Shown here: in pieces, positions 61,426 through 64,000 of the stretch
Layout of the letters: each line of letters opens with the position of its first letter
Numbering within the stretch: the first letter of the stretch is position 1
Source of the DNA: Fulvivirga ulvae
GTDB taxonomy: Bacteria; Bacteroidota; Bacteroidia; Cytophagales; Cyclobacteriaceae
Assembly: GCF_021389975.1 (NCBI RefSeq)
Contig: NZ_CP089981.1
Coordinates: 5,419,501-5,483,500, forward strand
DNA: 64,000 nucleotides
Direction of reading: 5' to 3'
Position numbers and translations under genes: made by a program
Notes under the pieces: generated by a model
Seen by the model: only the letters and a program-made list of their open reading frames with translations
Database searches by the model: none
Told to the model about the DNA's origin: nothing

Positions 61426-63699
61426 TTAAGCAATCACACAGGTTTTGTCTTTTCCATTCTCTTTATAGGTCATGTTAAAACCTTTCTCTATTTCAATGGG
61501 TTCTGCCAGCAACTTATTCATATCCAGAATAAGTCTTCCCATAAACCTCAGGTTAAAGTCTTTTAAGAACTGGGTTTTGTCAATACCCTTAAATGCCTTT
61601 TCAAAAATCTTCTTTTCATAGTGTACATGGGTATTTATAGCTTTGCTTAAGTTATCAAAGTGCTCTACAAGGCTGTTAACCATAACATTTACATTGTTGA
61701 ACTCAAGTATTTCTACGGTTTTGGCACTATTATAGGCTTCATAGTTGCCTTCCCCACCTTCATACATCGCCAATTTGGACAGGTTTTGGTCATTAAAATA
61801 ATTGTAAAGTTCCTGAGCTACAATCCCGGGTATGGTATCGGGATGATTCTTCGAGTAACTCTTGAGATAATTTGACCAAAAGGCTGTATAATGCTCCCTA
61901 CGTAAATCCATGTTGTTTCTGACAGGAATATTTATGTAATCCACCTGTAACATGGAGGCCGCCAGGGCTGAGGGTATCAGTGTTTTCAGTGAGGATTTGA
62001 AGTATGGGATAAGCTCATCAAATTCACCCTGCGGTACTTTTAGGAAGCAATGATAGGTTATTGGATCGTCGGTTTTATCAAGTACCTCAGTCTTGATCTT
62101 ATTGATCACTTCTGAGCTTTGTTGTTGGGGAATGATATCCCAGGTAACTGCCCAGTCAACAATATCCAGGAGTTCCTTGTTGCTGGTTTTATTCTCGGTC
62201 ATGTCAAAGGAAAGCCCGAAACCGAAATCAAATTTTTCGGCAGTTAGATCTTCTTCTTTTGAAACATAAATGGGCATTGAAGCATCCATATTCATCATAT
62301 ATATGTCGCTATTCTTTCCATGTTTGTATGTTTTGGTACGCTTACGGCTGTAGGTATCAACTTTGAATCCGAAGAGACCCAGCTTGCTTTCCGTTAAAAA
62401 TTTTCTCTCTGTTACCTCTTCAAATTCCTTTTTAATGCTTGATGTAAGCTTGAAATTACCAAAAGCTACGTTCAGCCCAAATGATCTGGTAATTTCTGTT
62501 GCTTCCCTTTTCAGGTAACTCGTTAATTCAAAGCTACTTTGGTCTTTTGAATATGCTTCTACCAAATCTGCCACCCTGAGCTTCACAATGTCTCCATGAA
62601 ACTGCTCTATCGCATTTTTGGTAAACAGGCCGGAAAATATGGATTCGTTGGTTTTAATGATGTTATAGTCGTAGGCTACTCCTACAGCCACTTTATTGGT
62701 TATGACCTCAAGCAGTTTTTCTTTTACTTTTCCCTTCTTCTCCTCGTACTTCTGTTTAAACTCTTCTACAGAAGAAATGTCTGTAAGGTTAAGCAATGAT
62801 GCTGCCCTCAAGGTCTTTTCAAGGTCTGCCTCTTTCAGACCGGTTGTACTGATTTTGTCATTGATATATTTGAACAACTCTTCTTCCACGCCTTCAAAAA
62901 ACTTATCTACCAGGTCATTGAGCTTATCCTTGTCACCCAAAGCTGCCTCTACCCCTGCCTTGGCTTTTAGCTCCTTTGTGCGCTTTACAACCTTATTGAT
63001 GCACACTTTGAACTTATCCTCCGCCTGCCGGATAATCACAACTGAAAAATCATCTTCAATTTCAATTTTAAAATCAACTGATGCAGAGGCATCCAGTTTA
63101 AGGTCTACCTGTCCGCTCAGGTTCAGCATACCAGCCACCAGGGAGGCTGTTCCGCTATAAACATCCGTAACCTTTACCCCGGCATTTAAAGCTACCCTAC
63201 CTGCCGCTTCAAAAGCCATGGCTTCATTAACCTTTAAACTGGTAACATCGGCCTTTTTAAAAATGAATTTGAAAGAGCTCACATCACTGGTAAAGGCATC
63301 CTTCAGGCTGGTATTGCCATCGTGGATCCGAAACGACTTCACTTTAAAAAGTTGTTCTGCATCGATTCCCAAGTCAAATTTGCCGAGATTTTCCGCACCA
63401 GCATTAGCTTTGATCTTACCTTCCAGAGCATACCCCAAAAGGGCTTTGTCAGCATAAAGAGATGTTGCTTCAGGCCAATGTTCGAAGATTTTTGAATCAA
63501 TTGAATGATCATTGGCATCATTGAAAAGATTCAGTGAAAAGGCCCCTTCTGCTTTCGCACTGAATAGAAAATTTTCTGCTGGAAGGGCCAGTGACGGTGT
63601 GGCACCTTTCTTTGAAATTAACTCAATAGCCAGTGATTTGTCATTTACTTTTTGACCATTGAGGTTAAGCAGATCGGGGATCAGGTCTTTGATGTTCAT
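61426..63699 (-). CDS. Large orphan protein of unknown function (757 aa)
   Basis: No family recognised. The sequence is soluble, with no signal peptide or transmembrane stretch. Residues 1-230 look beta-rich with small domain-like repeats (FSAKAEGAFSLNLFNDAND, GYALEGKIKANAGAENLGKFDL, AAGRVALNAGVKVTDVYSG). About 230-350 is strongly helical and charged (KVCINKVVKRTKELKAKAGVE, FKQKYEEKKGKVKEKLLEVIT). The rest is mixed. The C-terminus is DKTCVIA, which looks like a CaaX box but bacteria lack prenylation of this kind. It shares an upstream palindrome with the protease operon. The downstream neighbour on the left is convergent across a terminator, so it is a single-gene unit. Confidence 0.7.
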   Translation of the reverse strand: MNIKDLIPDLLNLNGQKVNDKSLAIELISKKGATPSLALPAENFLFSAKAEGAFSLNLFNDANDHSIDSKIFEHWPEATSLYADKALLGYALEGKIKANAGAENLGKFDLGIDAEQLFKVKSFRIHDGNTSLKDAFTSDVSSFKFIFKKADVTSLKVNEAMAFEAAGRVALNAGVKVTDVYSGTASLVAGMLNLSGQVDLKLDASASVDFKIEIEDDFSVVIIRQAEDKFKVCINKVVKRTKELKAKAGVEAALGDKDKLNDLVDKFFEGVEEELFKYINDKISTTGLKEADLEKTLRAASLLNLTDISSVEEFKQKYEEKKGKVKEKLLEVITNKVAVGVAYDYNIIKTNESIFSGLFTKNAIEQFHGDIVKLRVADLVEAYSKDQSSFELTSYLKREATEITRSFGLNVAFGNFKLTSSIKKEFEEVTERKFLTESKLGLFGFKVDTYSRKRTKTYKHGKNSDIYMMNMDASMPIYVSKEEDLTAEKFDFGFGLSFDMTENKTSNKELLDIVDWAVTWDIIPQQQSSEVINKIKTEVLDKTDDPITYHCFLKVPQGEFDELIPYFKSSLKTLIPSALAASMLQVDYINIPVRNNMDLRREHYTAFWSNYLKSYSKNHPDTIPGIVAQELYNYFNDQNLSKLAMYEGGEGNYEAYNSAKTVEILEFNNVNVMVNSLVEHFDNLSKAINTHVHYEKKIFEKAFKGIDKTQFLKDFNLRFMGRLILDMNKLLAEPIEIEKGFNMTYKENGKDKTCVIA

Positions 63700-63776
63700 T
63701 GTAGTTTTTTTTAGAAATGATAGTTTAGGGTGTATTTCTTTCTAACTCTAATTTAACAAAGTATGCATCCTCATAT

Positions 63777-63800
63777 CAATACCTAACCTTGGGTATTTTA
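63777..63800. promoter_or_regulatory. Palindromic element shared with 55925-55948
   Basis: Identical 24-bp copy of the element before the protease operon (arms AATACC/GGTATT), here 78 nt upstream of the orphan gene start. Two identical copies in a 64-kb window, both before unrecognised leftward genes, argue for a common regulator. Confidence 0.55.
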
Positions 63801-63804
63801 ACGC

Positions 63805-63837
63805 AAAAAAAGAAGCCGCCCCGTTAGAGACGACTTC
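63805..63837 (-). terminator. Rho-independent terminator for the secreted protein at the window edge
   Basis: On the minus strand GAAGTCGTC pairs with GGCGGCTTC (G-T pairs allowed) around an 8-nt loop, followed by seven T. It lies 41 nt after the stop codon at 63878. Confidence 0.75.
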
Positions 63838-63877
63838 GTCTAAGCTAAAAACCAAAGCTAATACACTGTAAAAAAGA

Positions 63878-64000
63878 CTACTTAATCTGTACTTTCCTTA
63901 CTTTAACCTCGTCAGCGGTAATCACTTTGACCAGATATGTGCCCGGCTCAAGAGCTGAGGTAGACATGGTCAGTAAGTTACCCTGGTAGGCTTTGGAGTA
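63878..64000 (-). CDS. C-terminus of a T9SS-secreted protein, cut by window edge
   Basis: The last 40 residues of a protein whose start lies beyond 64000. The segment reads GNLLTMSTSALEPGTYLVKV, then ITADEVKVRKVQIK before TAG. The pattern (L..G.Y.VKV......V.K..I.K) is typical of type A sorting domains recognised by the Bacteroidota type IX secretion system. Only the tail is visible, so the catalytic part is unknown. A terminator follows 41 nt after the stop. Confidence 0.8.
   Translation of the reverse strand, partial: YSKAYQGNLLTMSTSALEPGTYLVKVITADEVKVRKVQIK

Noticed and set aside
61426..61440. C-terminal CVIA of the 757-residue protein as a CaaX prenylation box
   Set aside because: Bacteria do not normally prenylate such motifs; a four-residue match is expected by chance. 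Only worth revisiting if the protein proves to act in eukaryotic cells.
1..64000. CRISPR array, prophage, tRNA or rRNA genes
   Set aside because: No spaced direct repeats, phage structural genes, cloverleaf-type sequences or rRNA-like conserved stretches were noticed; the only tandem repeats are the duplications and heptamer tracts listed.

Overview
The window looks like a chromosomal segment of a Bacteroidota bacterium, most likely Cytophagales (Fulvivirga-like, an inference). Three secreted products carry C-terminal sorting tails of the type IX secretion kind (516-2111, 7302-9206, 63878-64000). Other Bacteroidota markers are the glycogen debranching enzyme / glycosyltransferase / GH57 operon, the Cys-motif plus CarboxypepD_reg protein, DUF4112, DUF6340 and the Vms1-like release factor. 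No rRNA, tRNA, CRISPR array, prophage or intact insertion sequence was seen.

Layout. 1-7.2 kb: partial rpe behind a secreted S8 protease and a lipoprotein, a LysM-containing DUF1571-like protein, a small-ORF/terminator cassette, and two paralogous TPR proteins leading into rtcB. 7.3-17.6 kb: a secreted endonuclease I, thiolase, TVP38-type membrane protein, VLRF1-like release factor, outer-membrane barrel protein, adenine deaminase and a lipid A acyltransferase interrupted by an in-frame UGA. 17.7-23.5 kb: Rrf2 regulator, a decayed metallophosphoesterase, an SDR next to an SPW-VKOR-SPW membrane protein, a DUF892 ferritin-like protein and a double-UspA protein. 23.9-28.6 kb: the alpha-glucan operon.

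28.6-42.3 kb is a long leftward block: TetR regulator, TolC/HlyD/RND efflux system, alpha/beta hydrolase, SDRs, DinB, thioesterase and dihydrolipoyl dehydrogenase. It ends in a run of broken genes (SDR frameshift, a small frameshifted protein, a transposase remnant). Matching palindromes before tolC and before the TetR gene suggest local repression. 43.2-48.9 kb is a rightward stress-type set: CorA, DUF6340 lipoprotein, Cys-rich four-helix protein, DUF1328, PNPOx-like protein, SDR, DUF4112 and a frameshifted lipoprotein. 50.0-64.0 kb holds an M19 dipeptidase, a three-gene overlapping operon (membrane-embedded trypsin-like protease plus two exported proteins), PhnA, a transglutaminase pair, a BBE-type flavoprotein, an unrecognised 757-residue protein and the end of a further secreted protein.

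The best candidate for something undescribed is the protease operon at 51906-55869. A 24-bp palindromic element upstream of it recurs identically upstream of the orphan 757-residue gene at 61426-63699, which suggests the two are co-regulated. Also notable are degenerate heptamer repeats at two loci, a ~50-bp dispersed repeat in two convergent intergenic gaps, and an unusually high number of recently broken genes.
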